Positions 9,419-18,276 of a DNA stretch of 64,000 nt are shown here, piece after piece (position 1 is the first letter of the stretch; each line of letters begins with the position of its first letter). The stretch is taken from assembly GCA_903889445.1 (NCBI GenBank), contig CAISXF010000079.1:1-64000 (forward strand), in the 5' to 3' direction. Position numbers and translations under genes: made by a program. The notes under the pieces are model-generated. The model was not told the DNA's origin and made no database searches. It worked only from the letters and a program-made list of their open reading frames with translations. This stretch comes from an uncultured Pseudomonadota bacterium. Its GTDB lineage: Bacteria; Pseudomonadota; Gammaproteobacteria; Methylococcales; Methylomonadaceae.

Positions 9419-11602
9419 TGAACCGAGCTGGCTGGTTTGTAATGGTTTGAGCGTTTCGGGATTTTTTGCCAAAACGACCCAATCGGTGGCGACAATCAAA
9501 GGCGCGTCGGTTTGGGGTTTGAATTCGTTAATCAACGCGGCGAGGTGCATTTCTTCGGCGTGAATCGAAACCACTTTTTTCAACAACAAATGCCGATTCG
9601 TAATGTGAAACGCCAAAATGCCATTCGGTTTTAGCTTTTTGAAATAGAGTTCAATCGCTTCGCGCGTCAGCAAATGCGTTGGCACTGCGTCGGAACTAAA
9701 CGCATCCATCATCAATAAATCAAACGTGCCATCGGGTTTATTTTGAATGGACAAACGCGCGTCACCAATTTCTGAAACCGCATTCGGCGCACATTGGCTG
9801 AGATAAGAAAAATAGGCAGAATTTTTGGCAATGTCCACAACGAGCGGATCAATTTCGTAAAGCGTCCACGTTTGCGACGGTTTCGCGTAACACGCCAACG
9901 CGCCCGCACCCAAACCCACCACACCGATATTCCAGCTTTCATTTTGAGCATCGAACGTTTTAAATAATTGTCCCATCGGACTGGGGCGGCTGTAATACGT
10001 CAACGGTGTTTTGCTTTCGGTCGGAATTAAACGCTGTGCGCCGTGTTTGGTCGTACCGTGAAATAATTCGTGATACATTTCGGGCTGATTTTTTTCGTCG
10101 GTCAACAGACTTTCACGCACCGCCATCACGCCAAAAAAAGTGCGTTCTTGCATCAAGGTGTGACTTTCGGCGTGATGCAAACTCATCGCCGCAGAAATAA
10201 TCACGCCCATCAAGCCCGCATACGCTACGACGCGCTGACGTAAAAAATACACCGCAATCGTCAACACGCACAAACTAATCACCACGCCGTCGAAATAATC
10301 CGTTAAATTCGCCACGCTGAAATAAATCCCTGCGCCAATTATCAGCAATAAAAGCGGGTCAATCAGTTGCATTCCAATTTCTGGTAACGACAATTTTTTC
10401 AAACTCGGACGCAACAATAACGCCGCGATAATCATCAACGGATATTCATAAATGCCATTAAAAACAAATGGCGCGACGAACGTGTTAAACATTCCGCCGA
10501 GCATTCCCGCAAACGACATAATCAAATAATACGTTGTGAGGTGCGAACTGTGCGGACGTTGCGCGGCGAGTTCCCCGTGGCAAACCATAATCGCAAAGAA
10601 AAACGCTATAACGTGAAAAAACAAATACATCCAATACGGCAAATCAGCGGGATTGATAAACGCATACGCTACGAATGGAATTAAAAATACGGGCTGCAAT
10701 CGCACAAACCACGCATGACTTTTATCGTTCCAGCGCGAAAAGACAACGACGAATGAAAACAAATAAACCGTGAGCGGAATAATCCAAAGTAACGGCACGG
10801 ATGCAATATCGGTGCTGATAAAATTCGTCAAACCGAGCAATAAACTCGATGGCACAAAAGCCAATGCGCCCCAATAAAATTTGGTTTTCCACGAAAGCGG
10901 TGGCGCGTTTGACGCTGAAATTGTGACGTTTTCGTTTTCAATTGATTGATAATTTTTCCACAACGCAAACCCACACGCCGCAATTAACAAACACAATCCC
11001 ACATAACCCAACGTCCAATCCGATTGTTGCGCGTTCAAACCCCAATTCGGTTCAATCAAAAAAGGATAACTCAACAACGAAACCAAACTGCCCGTATTGC
11101 TGGCGGCGTAGAGAAAATATGGGTCGTGGCTGTCTTTATGTCCAACGTGTGCAAACCATTTTTGAATCAGTGGCGCGGTCGTCGAAAGCACGAAAAAGGG
11201 CAAACCAATTGCCAACGCCAAAGTTGAAAATAGCCAAAAAGTCGGATTGCTTTCTGTTGGCGGGATTAAATTTTCGGGCAAACCGACGGGCAACGCCAAA
11301 AAACTGAGTGAAATAACGGCGAGATGAACAATGATTTGATGGTTGGATTTTAAACGTGTGCCGAGCAAATGCGCGTACAAATAACCCAAAAACAACACGC
11401 TTTGATAAAACACCATGCAGCTATTCCACACCGCAGGCGTGCCGCCAAGTAACGGCAAAAGCAATTTTCCAAACAGCGGTTGCAACACAAACATCAATAA
11501 TGCACTGGAAAATAACGTGCTGGCGAATAAGGCAATTAGGAAGATGGAACGATTTTGAAATGTAGGCATGAGTGACAACGAAGGCAATTGTTTGAAAGAC
11601 AA
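9341..11602 (-). CDS. Membrane protein fused to a spermidine-synthase-like methyltransferase-fold domain
   Basis: A 753-residue fusion. The first roughly 480 residues contain many hydrophobic helices of the MFS-like type (for example ALFASTLFSSALLMFVLQPLF, with later helices in PFFVLSTTAPLIQ and VIAFFFAIMVCHGELA). The C-terminal 230 residues are a Rossmann domain of the spermidine/spermine synthase family (VVGLGAGALACYA, LYEIDPLVVDIA, DAFSSDAVPTHLL). These 'fused MFS/spermidine synthase' proteins are widespread and have no settled substrate. The start could be slightly downstream of the first Met. Its 3' end is duplicated at 5541-5619. Confidence 0.85.
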   Translation of the reverse strand: MSFKQLPSLSLMPTFQNRSIFLIALFASTLFSSALLMFVLQPLFGKLLLPLLGGTPAVWNSCMVFYQSVLFLGYLYAHLLGTRLKSNHQIIVHLAVISLSFLALPVGLPENLIPPTESNPTFWLFSTLALAIGLPFFVLSTTAPLIQKWFAHVGHKDSHDPYFLYAASNTGSLVSLLSYPFLIEPNWGLNAQQSDWTLGYVGLCLLIAACGFALWKNYQSIENENVTISASNAPPLSWKTKFYWGALAFVPSSLLLGLTNFISTDIASVPLLWIIPLTVYLFSFVVVFSRWNDKSHAWFVRLQPVFLIPFVAYAFINPADLPYWMYLFFHVIAFFFAIMVCHGELAAQRPHSSHLTTYYLIMSFAGMLGGMFNTFVAPFVFNGIYEYPLMIIAALLLRPSLKKLSLPEIGMQLIDPLLLLIIGAGIYFSVANLTDYFDGVVISLCVLTIAVYFLRQRVVAYAGLMGVIISAAMSLHHAESHTLMQERTFFGVMAVRESLLTDEKNQPEMYHELFHGTTKHGAQRLIPTESKTPLTYYSRPSPMGQLFKTFDAQNESWNIGVVGLGAGALACYAKPSQTWTLYEIDPLVVDIAKNSAYFSYLSQCAPNAVSEIGDARLSIQNKPDGTFDLLMMDAFSSDAVPTHLLTREAIELYFKKLKPNGILAFHITNRHLLLKKVVSIHAEEMHLAALINEFKPQTDAPLIVATDWVVLAKNPETLKPLQTSQLGSWQKMPLYFDMPAWTDDFTNIIGIWK

Positions 11603-11604
11603 TT

Positions 11605-11787
11605 GGTATTTCCCACCTGCGCCGTTGCGTCCTTTCGTCCATGAACCGGAAGGTTCAAGTGGGAACGCTATTGGTTAATCGGGCTGCTTACACGGAGTAA
11701 GTATGCACGCCATAATCAGGATGCGCCCCCGAGGGTAATATAGGTTCAGGAAAACCCAGAACACTGTCAAACGCCGCAGGAAATACC
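11605..11787 (-). ncRNA. ssrS: 6S RNA
   Basis: This 183-nt segment lies directly downstream of zapA on the same strand, the classic position of 6S RNA in gammaproteobacteria. Its ends pair: 5' GGTATTTCC with 3' GGGAAATACC. The 3' half contains the ACTTGAACC...GGTTCA hairpin and a GCAACGGCGCAGG stretch resembling the E. coli 3' arm. The length matches the E. coli RNA (about 184 nt). 6S RNA mimics an open promoter and binds sigma70 RNA polymerase. Ends are assigned from the closing stem. Confidence 0.85.
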
Positions 11788-11805
11788 GGCATAGTTTAAT
11801 CGGCT

Positions 11806-12108
11806 TTAATCATTTTCTAAAACATTTTCTATTTTGTGACGCATATTTGATAAACATTCGTTGAGGTTTTGGTTGAGTCTCAAATTATCTTCTTTCAACA
11901 ATTGCAGTTCATGCGCGATATTTAATGCGACCATGACTGCAATTCGATCGTCGCCGTTAATTTTGCCCGCGTTGCGAATTTTTCGCATTTTTTCGTCTAA
12001 TTGTTTGGCGGATTCCAACAGTGATTCTTGTTCGTCAAAATCACAGGCGATTTTGTATTCTTTACCTAAAATAGTCAGCGAGATTGCCGACGGTTGTTTA
12101 TTATTCAT
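11806..12108 (-). CDS. zapA: Cell division protein ZapA
   Basis: A 100-residue FtsZ-ring-associated protein. The N-terminal globular part has the typical SLTILGKEYKIACDFDEQESLLESAKQLDEKM, split here as SLTILGKEYKIAC and ESLLESAKQLDEKM, followed by the motif DRIAVMVALNIAHELQLLK and a C-terminal coiled coil. It overlaps the upstream ZapB-like gene by four bases, and 6S RNA follows it. ZapA crosslinks FtsZ filaments at midcell. Confidence 0.95.
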   Translation of the reverse strand: MNNKQPSAISLTILGKEYKIACDFDEQESLLESAKQLDEKMRKIRNAGKINGDDRIAVMVALNIAHELQLLKEDNLRLNQNLNECLSNMRHKIENVLEND

Positions 12109-12332
12109 GTATTTTGCTCCATAGCTTTGAGACGACTAATCATTGCTTCGACTTGTGTGCGGGCGAGGGTGGTTTTTTCCAATAATTTCGCTTTTTCACG
12201 CACTAAAGCATCTTGTTTGATTTTCAAGGAAGTATTTTCGACTTTAGTGTGATGGTATTGTTCAATCAGCTTGTCGAGTTTGTCGTCAAAGAATTTTAAT
12301 TCTTCAGCTGGGTAGGATATATTTGGTTTCAT
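12105..12332 (-). CDS. ZapB-like small coiled-coil protein (TIGR02449-type)
   Basis: About 75 residues, almost entirely alpha-helical coiled coil with heptads of Leu and charged residues (LDKLIEQYHHTKVENTSLK, then AKLLEKTTLARTQVEAMISRLK). Small proteins of this kind lie directly upstream of zapA in many gammaproteobacteria, and the four-base overlap supports translational coupling. I prefer ATG 12332; an in-frame TTG at 12347 would add five residues. Function in division is inferred from context. Confidence 0.75.
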   Translation of the reverse strand: MKPNISYPAEELKFFDDKLDKLIEQYHHTKVENTSLKIKQDALVREKAKLLEKTTLARTQVEAMISRLKAMEQNT

Positions 12333-12479
12333 AGCATCAAAGTTCAAGAGTAATTAAAAAATAGGTCATCCACGTTTGAAACACGAAAAACCGCACAGAA
12401 ATGGTCATTAAGTCAATGAACAATGGTAGCATAACGTCTTATTTTAGTTTAGTAGAACCAACATTTTGTAGGGATATTT

Positions 12480-12989
12480 ATGAGTTACATGGCAATTGAT
12501 ACCATTTTAGGACAATATGACGCAGAATTATCTGCGGCGGAAGCGCATGGCATGGCGAGTGGCTTGCTTGCAGTGAATGTAAATTTTAGCGGCGAACAAT
12601 GGTTGACCGAATTATTACGGCACACCGCGCCATTAACTACTGAAACGCGCGTGGATTTAATGGGTTTATTTGATGACACGCAAGACGTGTTATTGCATGA
12701 CGAATTTGAATTTGAATTATTGTTGCCCGATGAAGATGACGCAACCTTAATCGAGCGCGTTGAAGCGTTAAGTCAGTGGTGCAAAGGCTTTTTATTCGGC
12801 GTAGGTTTTGCCAATACCGCGCCACAATTTTCACCGCAAGCGCAGGAAATTATCAAAGATATTGCCGAAATGACCAAATTAGACACGGCTATCGAATTGG
12901 AAGACGAAGAAGCTGAAAATGATTTTATGGAATTAACCGAGTATTTACGCGCGGGCGTGTTGGCGTTGCGGGATGAGTTTACTAAATAA
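12480..12989 (+). CDS. ygfB: UPF0149 family protein YgfB
   Basis: The 169-residue protein has the family pattern: ELSAAEAHGMASGLLAV near the N-terminus, CKGFLFGVGF in the middle and an acidic C-terminal helix region (ELEDEEAENDFMELTEYLRAGVLAL). Its start is divergent from the zapA group. ygfB normally heads the ygfB-pepP-ubiH operon. Here a DNA methyltransferase gene separates it from pepP. The molecular role is poorly defined; in pseudomonads a YgfB homologue affects antibiotic resistance regulation. Confidence 0.93.
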   Translation: MSYMAIDTILGQYDAELSAAEAHGMASGLLAVNVNFSGEQWLTELLRHTAPLTTETRVDLMGLFDDTQDVLLHDEFEFELLLPDEDDATLIERVEALSQWCKGFLFGVGFANTAPQFSPQAQEIIKDIAEMTKLDTAIELEDEEAENDFMELTEYLRAGVLALRDEFTK

Positions 12990-13005
12990 TGAAACAAGGT
13001 TTATC

Positions 13006-14523
13006 GTGAAAAACAAAATTTATTACGGCGACAACCTAGACGTTCTGCGCCGCTACATCAAAGATGAAACGGTCGATTTGTGTTACATCGACCCGCCGTT
13101 TAATTCCAAACGCAATTACAACCAAATTTACAACAACATCGGCAAAGAAGATGCCGCGCAATCGCAAGCGTTCACCGACACCTGGACATGGGACGACAAC
13201 GCCAATCAAGGGCTGGCTGAAATCAAAACCAATTACAACGGCGTTTTCACCGAGCAAAGCATCGATTTAATTTGCGGTTTAGAAAAGGTGTTGAAAAAAG
13301 GCGCGTTATTCGCGTATTTGGTGAGCATGACGTTACGGATTGCAGAAATTCACCGCGTGTTAAAACCCACCGGCAGTTTTTATTTTCATTGCGACCCAAC
13401 CGCCAGCCATTATTTGAAATTGGTTTTAGATGCTATTTTTTGTACGACGGGCGGGGATTTCTTGAATGAAATTGTTTGGTGTTACAACGTTGGTGGCAAA
13501 GGTAGTAAGCATTGGGCGAGAAAGCATGATGTCATTTTTTTCTATAGCAAATCACACAATTATTATTTTGACGGTAAATCTGTAGGAATAGCACGAGATA
13601 CGGGAACGAAAAGTTTTGGCGGCAAAATGGGGGTTGATGAAGACGGTAGACGATACCAAGACAAATTAGTGAAAAAAACAAATAAATACTATCGCTATTA
13701 TGTAGATGAACCAAAAATACCAGAAGATTGGTGGGTTGATATTAACTCAATACAATCAGGCTCAAAAGAACGTTTAGGTTATCCAACTCAAAAACCCGAA
13801 GCCCTTTTAGAGCGCATTATTAAAGCGAGTTCAAACAAAGATGGCATTATTTTAGATGCGTATTGCGGTTGCGGCACGACGGTTGCCGTGGCGCAAAAGT
13901 TGAATCGTCAATGGATTGGCATCGACATAACTTATCAAAGTATTTCGTTGATTTTGAAACGCCTCGAAGAACAAAGCAAAGATGCGTTAGACAATGTTGA
14001 AATTAGCGGCGTGCCAAAAGATTTTGAAAGCGCGGTAGCATTGGCGAATAAATCGGATGATAAAACGCGCAAAGAGTTTGAGAAATGGATGGTGTTACGG
14101 TATTCGGATAATCAAGCCATTATTAACGAAAAGAAAGGCGGCGACGGGGGCGTTGATGGCGTGGCGTATATTCCCGACCATATTGTTGGAAAGGTCATTG
14201 AATTTAAAAAAGTGATTTTCAGTGTGAAATCGAACGCAAAATTAACGCCGGCGGTTACTCGTGAATTATTCGGCGCGGTTGAACGTGAAAACGCCGCGAT
14301 TGGGATTTTATTAACGCTGTATCCAATGCCGAATTTAGTTAAAGACAGCAAACAATACGGGCTTTATCACAACGAATATGTCAGAGGTGGCAAAGATTAT
14401 CCAAAAATTCAGGTGATTTGCGTGGATGATATTTTGAATGGCGCGATTATGGACTTTCCTATTCCGGCTGAAGTGGTAAAAAAAGCCACACAGAAAGCGA
14501 CTGAACAGAAAGAGTTGTTTTAA
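13006..14523 (+). CDS. Site-specific DNA methyltransferase with an Mrr-like C-terminal domain
   Basis: An amino-methyltransferase of the beta order: catalytic motif IV DPPF at residues 29-32 precedes the SAM-binding motif DAYCGCGTT near residue 284. Between them is the target-recognition region. From about residue 345 the protein continues into a restriction-endonuclease-like (Mrr/PD-(D/E)xK) segment: GGDGGVDGVAYI, then VIFSVKSNAKL. The expected acidic or Gln residue before xK reads Ser, so nuclease activity is doubtful. GTG 13006 is preferred because AAGG lies six bases upstream and the family begins KNKIYYGDNL; ATG 12973 would overlap ygfB by 17 bases. It interrupts the usual ygfB-pepP neighbourhood and no separate endonuclease gene is adjacent. 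Probably an acquired modification or single-protein restriction-modification gene. Confidence 0.85.
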   Translation: MKNKIYYGDNLDVLRRYIKDETVDLCYIDPPFNSKRNYNQIYNNIGKEDAAQSQAFTDTWTWDDNANQGLAEIKTNYNGVFTEQSIDLICGLEKVLKKGALFAYLVSMTLRIAEIHRVLKPTGSFYFHCDPTASHYLKLVLDAIFCTTGGDFLNEIVWCYNVGGKGSKHWARKHDVIFFYSKSHNYYFDGKSVGIARDTGTKSFGGKMGVDEDGRRYQDKLVKKTNKYYRYYVDEPKIPEDWWVDINSIQSGSKERLGYPTQKPEALLERIIKASSNKDGIILDAYCGCGTTVAVAQKLNRQWIGIDITYQSISLILKRLEEQSKDALDNVEISGVPKDFESAVALANKSDDKTRKEFEKWMVLRYSDNQAIINEKKGGDGGVDGVAYIPDHIVGKVIEFKKVIFSVKSNAKLTPAVTRELFGAVERENAAIGILLTLYPMPNLVKDSKQYGLYHNEYVRGGKDYPKIQVICVDDILNGAIMDFPIPAEVVKKATQKATEQKELF

Positions 14524-14604
14524 ACGATGTGATTTTGAAAAGGGAGAATGAATGGTGCAAACGATTATTTTCATAACGAATAACTCATTATTTTTTGAGA
14601 AACA

Positions 14605-15927
14605 ATGAAACAAACTGAATTTAAAAAACGTCGTAAACAACTTATGCAGCGCGTCGGCAAAGGTAATATCGCCTTAATTGGCAGCGCAAATGTTCATACT
14701 CGCAATCGAGATGTGGATTATCCGTTTCGCCAAGACAGCGATTTTTATTATTTAACCGGCTTTAATGAACCTGATGGGTTAGCGGTATTTATTCCCGGGC
14801 GAGAGCAGGGCGAATACATTTTGTTTTGCCGCGAATTCGATAAGAAAAAAGCGTTGTGGGAAGGCGCACACGCGGGTTTAGAAGGGGCAACGAAACATTT
14901 CGCGGCGGACGATTCGTTTCCGATTGATGATTTAGACGAAATTTTGTCTGGAATGCTCGAAAACAAAACGAAAGTTTTTTACCCAATGGGGCGCGATTCA
15001 GATTTAGATCACAGTTTGCAGGTATGGATTAAACACATTCGCACTCAATCACGTTCTGGCGTGGTGGCTCCGGCTGAACTTGCGTCACTCGAACCGATTT
15101 TGCACGAAATGCGTTTGTTCAAAAGTCCTGCTGAATTAGAACTGATGCGTCGTGCGGCGGAAGTGTCTGCCGAAGCACACGTTAAAGCGATGCAACTCTG
15201 TCGTGCGGGACGTTATGAATATCAAGTGGAAGCCGATATTGTGCATCATTTTATGCAATCGGGTTTACGCGCGGTGGCGTATCCGTCCATTGTGGCTGGC
15301 GGTTCAAACGCTTGCACGCTGCATTACACCTACAATAAAGACCAATTAAAAAATGGCGATTTGTTGCTAATTGATGCAGGTGCCGAATGCGATCATTATG
15401 CTGCCGATATTACGCGCACTTTTCCGGTTTCTGGCAAGTTTTCTGAAGCACAAGCGCAACTTTATCAATTAGTTTTGGACGCGCAACTGGCCGCGATTGA
15501 ACAAATCAAACCCGATATTCCGTGGAATGCCGCGCACGATGCGTCGGTGGAAGTGATGACGAAAGGGCTGGTGAAATTGGGCTTACTGACGGGCAATGTC
15601 AAAAAACTGATTAAAGCCGAAAAATATAAACAGTTTTATATGCACCGCATTGGGCATTGGCTGGGAATGGATGTGCATGATGTTGGCGATTACAAACTCA
15701 ATCAAGAATGGCGCAACTTGCAGCCTGATATGGTGTTGACGATTGAACCTGGTTTGTATATTCCTGAAAATTGCAAAACGGTCGAGGCAAGGTGGCGCGG
15801 TATTGGCATTCGGATTGAAGATGATATTTTGGTTACGAAAACGGGGCATGAGATTTTGACCAATGGCGTGCCGAAAACGATTGCAGATATTGAAGCGTTG
15901 ATGGCGCGTGAAACGGGGGATGAATAG
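14605..15927 (+). CDS. pepP: Xaa-Pro aminopeptidase (aminopeptidase P)
   Basis: A 440-residue cytoplasmic metallopeptidase that removes N-terminal residues before proline. The N-terminal creatinase-like domain has the RNRDVDYPFRQDSDFYYLTGF-type signature in two parts (RNRDVDYPFRQ, DFYYLTGFNEPD). The pita-bread domain keeps the metal ligands in LLIDAGAECDHYAADITR, HRIGHWLGMDVHD, TIEPGLYIP and GIGIRIEDD. One base overlaps ubiH. In related genomes it follows ygfB directly. Confidence 0.96.
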   Translation: MKQTEFKKRRKQLMQRVGKGNIALIGSANVHTRNRDVDYPFRQDSDFYYLTGFNEPDGLAVFIPGREQGEYILFCREFDKKKALWEGAHAGLEGATKHFAADDSFPIDDLDEILSGMLENKTKVFYPMGRDSDLDHSLQVWIKHIRTQSRSGVVAPAELASLEPILHEMRLFKSPAELELMRRAAEVSAEAHVKAMQLCRAGRYEYQVEADIVHHFMQSGLRAVAYPSIVAGGSNACTLHYTYNKDQLKNGDLLLIDAGAECDHYAADITRTFPVSGKFSEAQAQLYQLVLDAQLAAIEQIKPDIPWNAAHDASVEVMTKGLVKLGLLTGNVKKLIKAEKYKQFYMHRIGHWLGMDVHDVGDYKLNQEWRNLQPDMVLTIEPGLYIPENCKTVEARWRGIGIRIEDDILVTKTGHEILTNGVPKTIADIEALMARETGDE

Positions 15928-17132
15928 TGGATTACGATTTACTCATTGTGGGTGGCGGATTGGCGGGAAATTGTTTGGCGTTAGCGTTGCAAGAGAGCGG
16001 TTTAAACATAGCGATTATTGAAGCGCAAGAACGCGAAGCCTTACAAACAGCAGCGTTAGGCGACAGAGCGTTGGCGTTGGCGGCTGGAACGGTGGAAGCA
16101 TTAAAATCGTTAAATCTTTGGCAAGGAATTGAACACGCCGCCACGCTGATTGAGCAAATTCACATTTCAGATAAAGGGCATTTTGGCAAAACTCGTTTGT
16201 CGGCTCAAAAAGAAAACGTGGCTGCGTTGGGTTATGTAATCACGGCGCGAAATTTGGAATCGCATATTGCTGACCAAGTGGCGGCGGCTGAAAATGTCAC
16301 GCTGTATTGTCCAGCGCGGGTGATGGGTTTAATCGCAGACGAAAATGCGGTGTTTGTGAATTTAAAACACCGTGACGAAACGCTGAATTTGACTGCAAAA
16401 TTAGTGGTTGGCGCAGACGGCGGAAATTCGTCGGTTCGACAATTATTAAACATTGAACAACAGGTTTCGGATTACGCCCAAACGGCATTAGTTACGACCA
16501 TTACCGCCGCGCGTCCACATAAAAATACTGCTTACGAACGTTTCACCTCGTCTGGCCCGCTCGCGTTATTGCCAATGGGAACGCATGATTTCGCCGTTGT
16601 TTGGACACGCACAAATGAAGAGGCGGAATCGCTCATGTTGGGTGGCGAAAATGATTTCATTGAACAATTGCAATCGTGTTTTGGTTATCGATTAGGGCTT
16701 GTGACGTTAAGTGCGCCACGTCGGGCTTTTCCGTTGTCGTTGATTCGCGCGAAAGCGATGATTTCACAACGGGCGGCGATTATTGGCAATGCCGCGCATC
16801 AATTACATCCGGTTGCAGGGCAGGGCTTTAATCTCGGATTGCGTGACGTGATGGAGTTGGCAAAAATGTTGCGCGTGCAAAATGAAACGGGCGATATTGG
16901 CGCGTGGGAATTTCTGCAACGCTTTTCTCAGACTCGACAAAGTGATCAATCGCGCACGATTCACTTTACGGATTTGGTGGTGCAAATTTTTTCAAACGAG
17001 TGGTTGGCACTCGCAGCGGTTCGCAATATCGGTTTGGCACTTTTAGACGTGCTGCCATTTGCAAAAACGAGGTTAGCGCGGCAAGCAATGGGTTTATCAA
17101 CGAGTGTGGCGCGTGTAAACAATCAGCAGTAA
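15927..17132 (+). CDS. ubiH: FAD-dependent ubiquinone-biosynthesis hydroxylase (UbiH/Coq6 family)
   Basis: A 401-residue flavoprotein monooxygenase. It shows the N-terminal dinucleotide motif LLIVGGGLAGNCLALALQ, the DG motif VGADGGNSSVRQLL and the second FAD motif GNAAHQLHPVAGQGFNLGLRD. It starts at GTG 15927, overlapping the pepP stop by one base. It acts in the ring hydroxylations of ubiquinone. The pepP-ubiH order supports UbiH; the usual third gene (visC/ubiI) is not next to it. Confidence 0.9.
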   Translation: MDYDLLIVGGGLAGNCLALALQESGLNIAIIEAQEREALQTAALGDRALALAAGTVEALKSLNLWQGIEHAATLIEQIHISDKGHFGKTRLSAQKENVAALGYVITARNLESHIADQVAAAENVTLYCPARVMGLIADENAVFVNLKHRDETLNLTAKLVVGADGGNSSVRQLLNIEQQVSDYAQTALVTTITAARPHKNTAYERFTSSGPLALLPMGTHDFAVVWTRTNEEAESLMLGGENDFIEQLQSCFGYRLGLVTLSAPRRAFPLSLIRAKAMISQRAAIIGNAAHQLHPVAGQGFNLGLRDVMELAKMLRVQNETGDIGAWEFLQRFSQTRQSDQSRTIHFTDLVVQIFSNEWLALAAVRNIGLALLDVLPFAKTRLARQAMGLSTSVARVNNQQ

Positions 17133-17158
17133 CAATCTATTTTTCAGAGGATAAAAAC

Positions 17159-17593
17159 ATGACAGAAATATTTTTTGTATTAACGGTAATTTATGCCGCG
17201 TATGTGATTTATGTCGTGGTCAGTGATAGTAAAAAAGCACGAGTCATCGACGATAGCGCGGAAGCATTGATGTCCGTGGCACACACCATGCCGCCGTTGA
17301 TTCCGGAAAAAGTAATGGCGCAACCATTGGTGAAACCTGTAACAAAAACAGCCATTGTGAAATCGGCGGCAATTAAATCAGGTTTGAGAAATCCTGAAAC
17401 GGGTGAAATTATTACAACGTATGCGAATTATCGTTTTATGAAACGCTGGATTAAAGAAGCGTTGGTCGCGGAAGGTTTGCTTGAAAAAATTTATAAAAAT
17501 AATGAGTTGAGCGTAGAAATTGAAACGACCATTAAAGACGCGGTGGCGCGTTTGGAAAGTATTGAGCGTTATCAGATTTTGATTACTTTATGA
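17159..17593 (+). CDS. Small membrane-anchored protein of unknown function
   Basis: A 144-residue protein with one N-terminal membrane helix (FFVLTVIYAAYVIYVVV) and a soluble part. The soluble part has a Lys/Val-rich linker and a C-terminal helical region (YRFMKRWIKEALVAEG ... VARLESIERYQIL). I chose ATG 17159, which has CAGAGG nine bases before it; a longer frame reaching into ubiH lacks support. It overlaps trmB by four bases and is probably cotranscribed with pepP-ubiH and trmB. I do not recognise the family. Confidence 0.75.
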   Translation: MTEIFFVLTVIYAAYVIYVVVSDSKKARVIDDSAEALMSVAHTMPPLIPEKVMAQPLVKPVTKTAIVKSAAIKSGLRNPETGEIITTYANYRFMKRWIKEALVAEGLLEKIYKNNELSVEIETTIKDAVARLESIERYQILITL

Positions 17594-18276
17594 CATTTGA
17601 ACATATCGAACCGCCGCGTATTAAAAGTTTTGTACAACGCAAAGGGCGCGTCACACCTGGGCAAAAATTCGCCTTAGAAAATCACGCGCCCCGTTATTGT
17701 CTTGACCCAAAAACAGAAGTCGATTTTGCTGAAGTGTTTGGAAATGACGCGCCACTGATTGTCGAAATCGGGTTTGGTAACGGTGATAGTTTGGCGAAAA
17801 CGGCGGCGAAAAATCCCGATAAAAATTATCTTGGCATCGAAGTTCATCAACCAGGTGTGGGACATTTGTTGGTGTTGATTGAAGAAATGCAACTCTCAAA
17901 CGTGCGAATTTATTGCCACGACGCGATTGAAATTTTAGAACAGCGCGTGCCGAATGAAAGTGTGGCAGGTTTGCATTTGTTTTTCCCAGACCCGTGGCAT
18001 AAGAAAAAACATTTTAAACGGCGGATTGTGCGCGATAGTTTTGTGGAATTATTGGCGCGAAAACTTGCGCCGAATGGCTATTTTCATGCTGCCACCGATT
18101 GGGAAAATTACGCAGAATGGATGTTAGAAATTTTGAATCGTGCGCCGAACTTTGAAAATCTCAGTTCGACGCAGACGTATTGTGAACGTCCCGAATATCG
18201 CCCGCTCACGAAATTTGAGCAACGCGGTATTCGGCTTGGGCATGGCGTTTGGGATGTGATATTTAAGCGCGTTTGA
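17590..18276 (+). CDS. trmB: tRNA (guanine-N7-)-methyltransferase
   Basis: TrmB makes m7G46 in the tRNA variable loop using SAM. The 228-residue protein has the SAM-binding VEIGFGNGDSL, the YLGIEVHQPGVG segment and the signature LFFPDPWHKKKHFKRR. The 3' end overlaps that of the convergent dihydroorotase-like gene by 14 bases. Confidence 0.96.
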   Translation: MTFEHIEPPRIKSFVQRKGRVTPGQKFALENHAPRYCLDPKTEVDFAEVFGNDAPLIVEIGFGNGDSLAKTAAKNPDKNYLGIEVHQPGVGHLLVLIEEMQLSNVRIYCHDAIEILEQRVPNESVAGLHLFFPDPWHKKKHFKRRIVRDSFVELLARKLAPNGYFHAATDWENYAEWMLEILNRAPNFENLSSTQTYCERPEYRPLTKFEQRGIRLGHGVWDVIFKRV

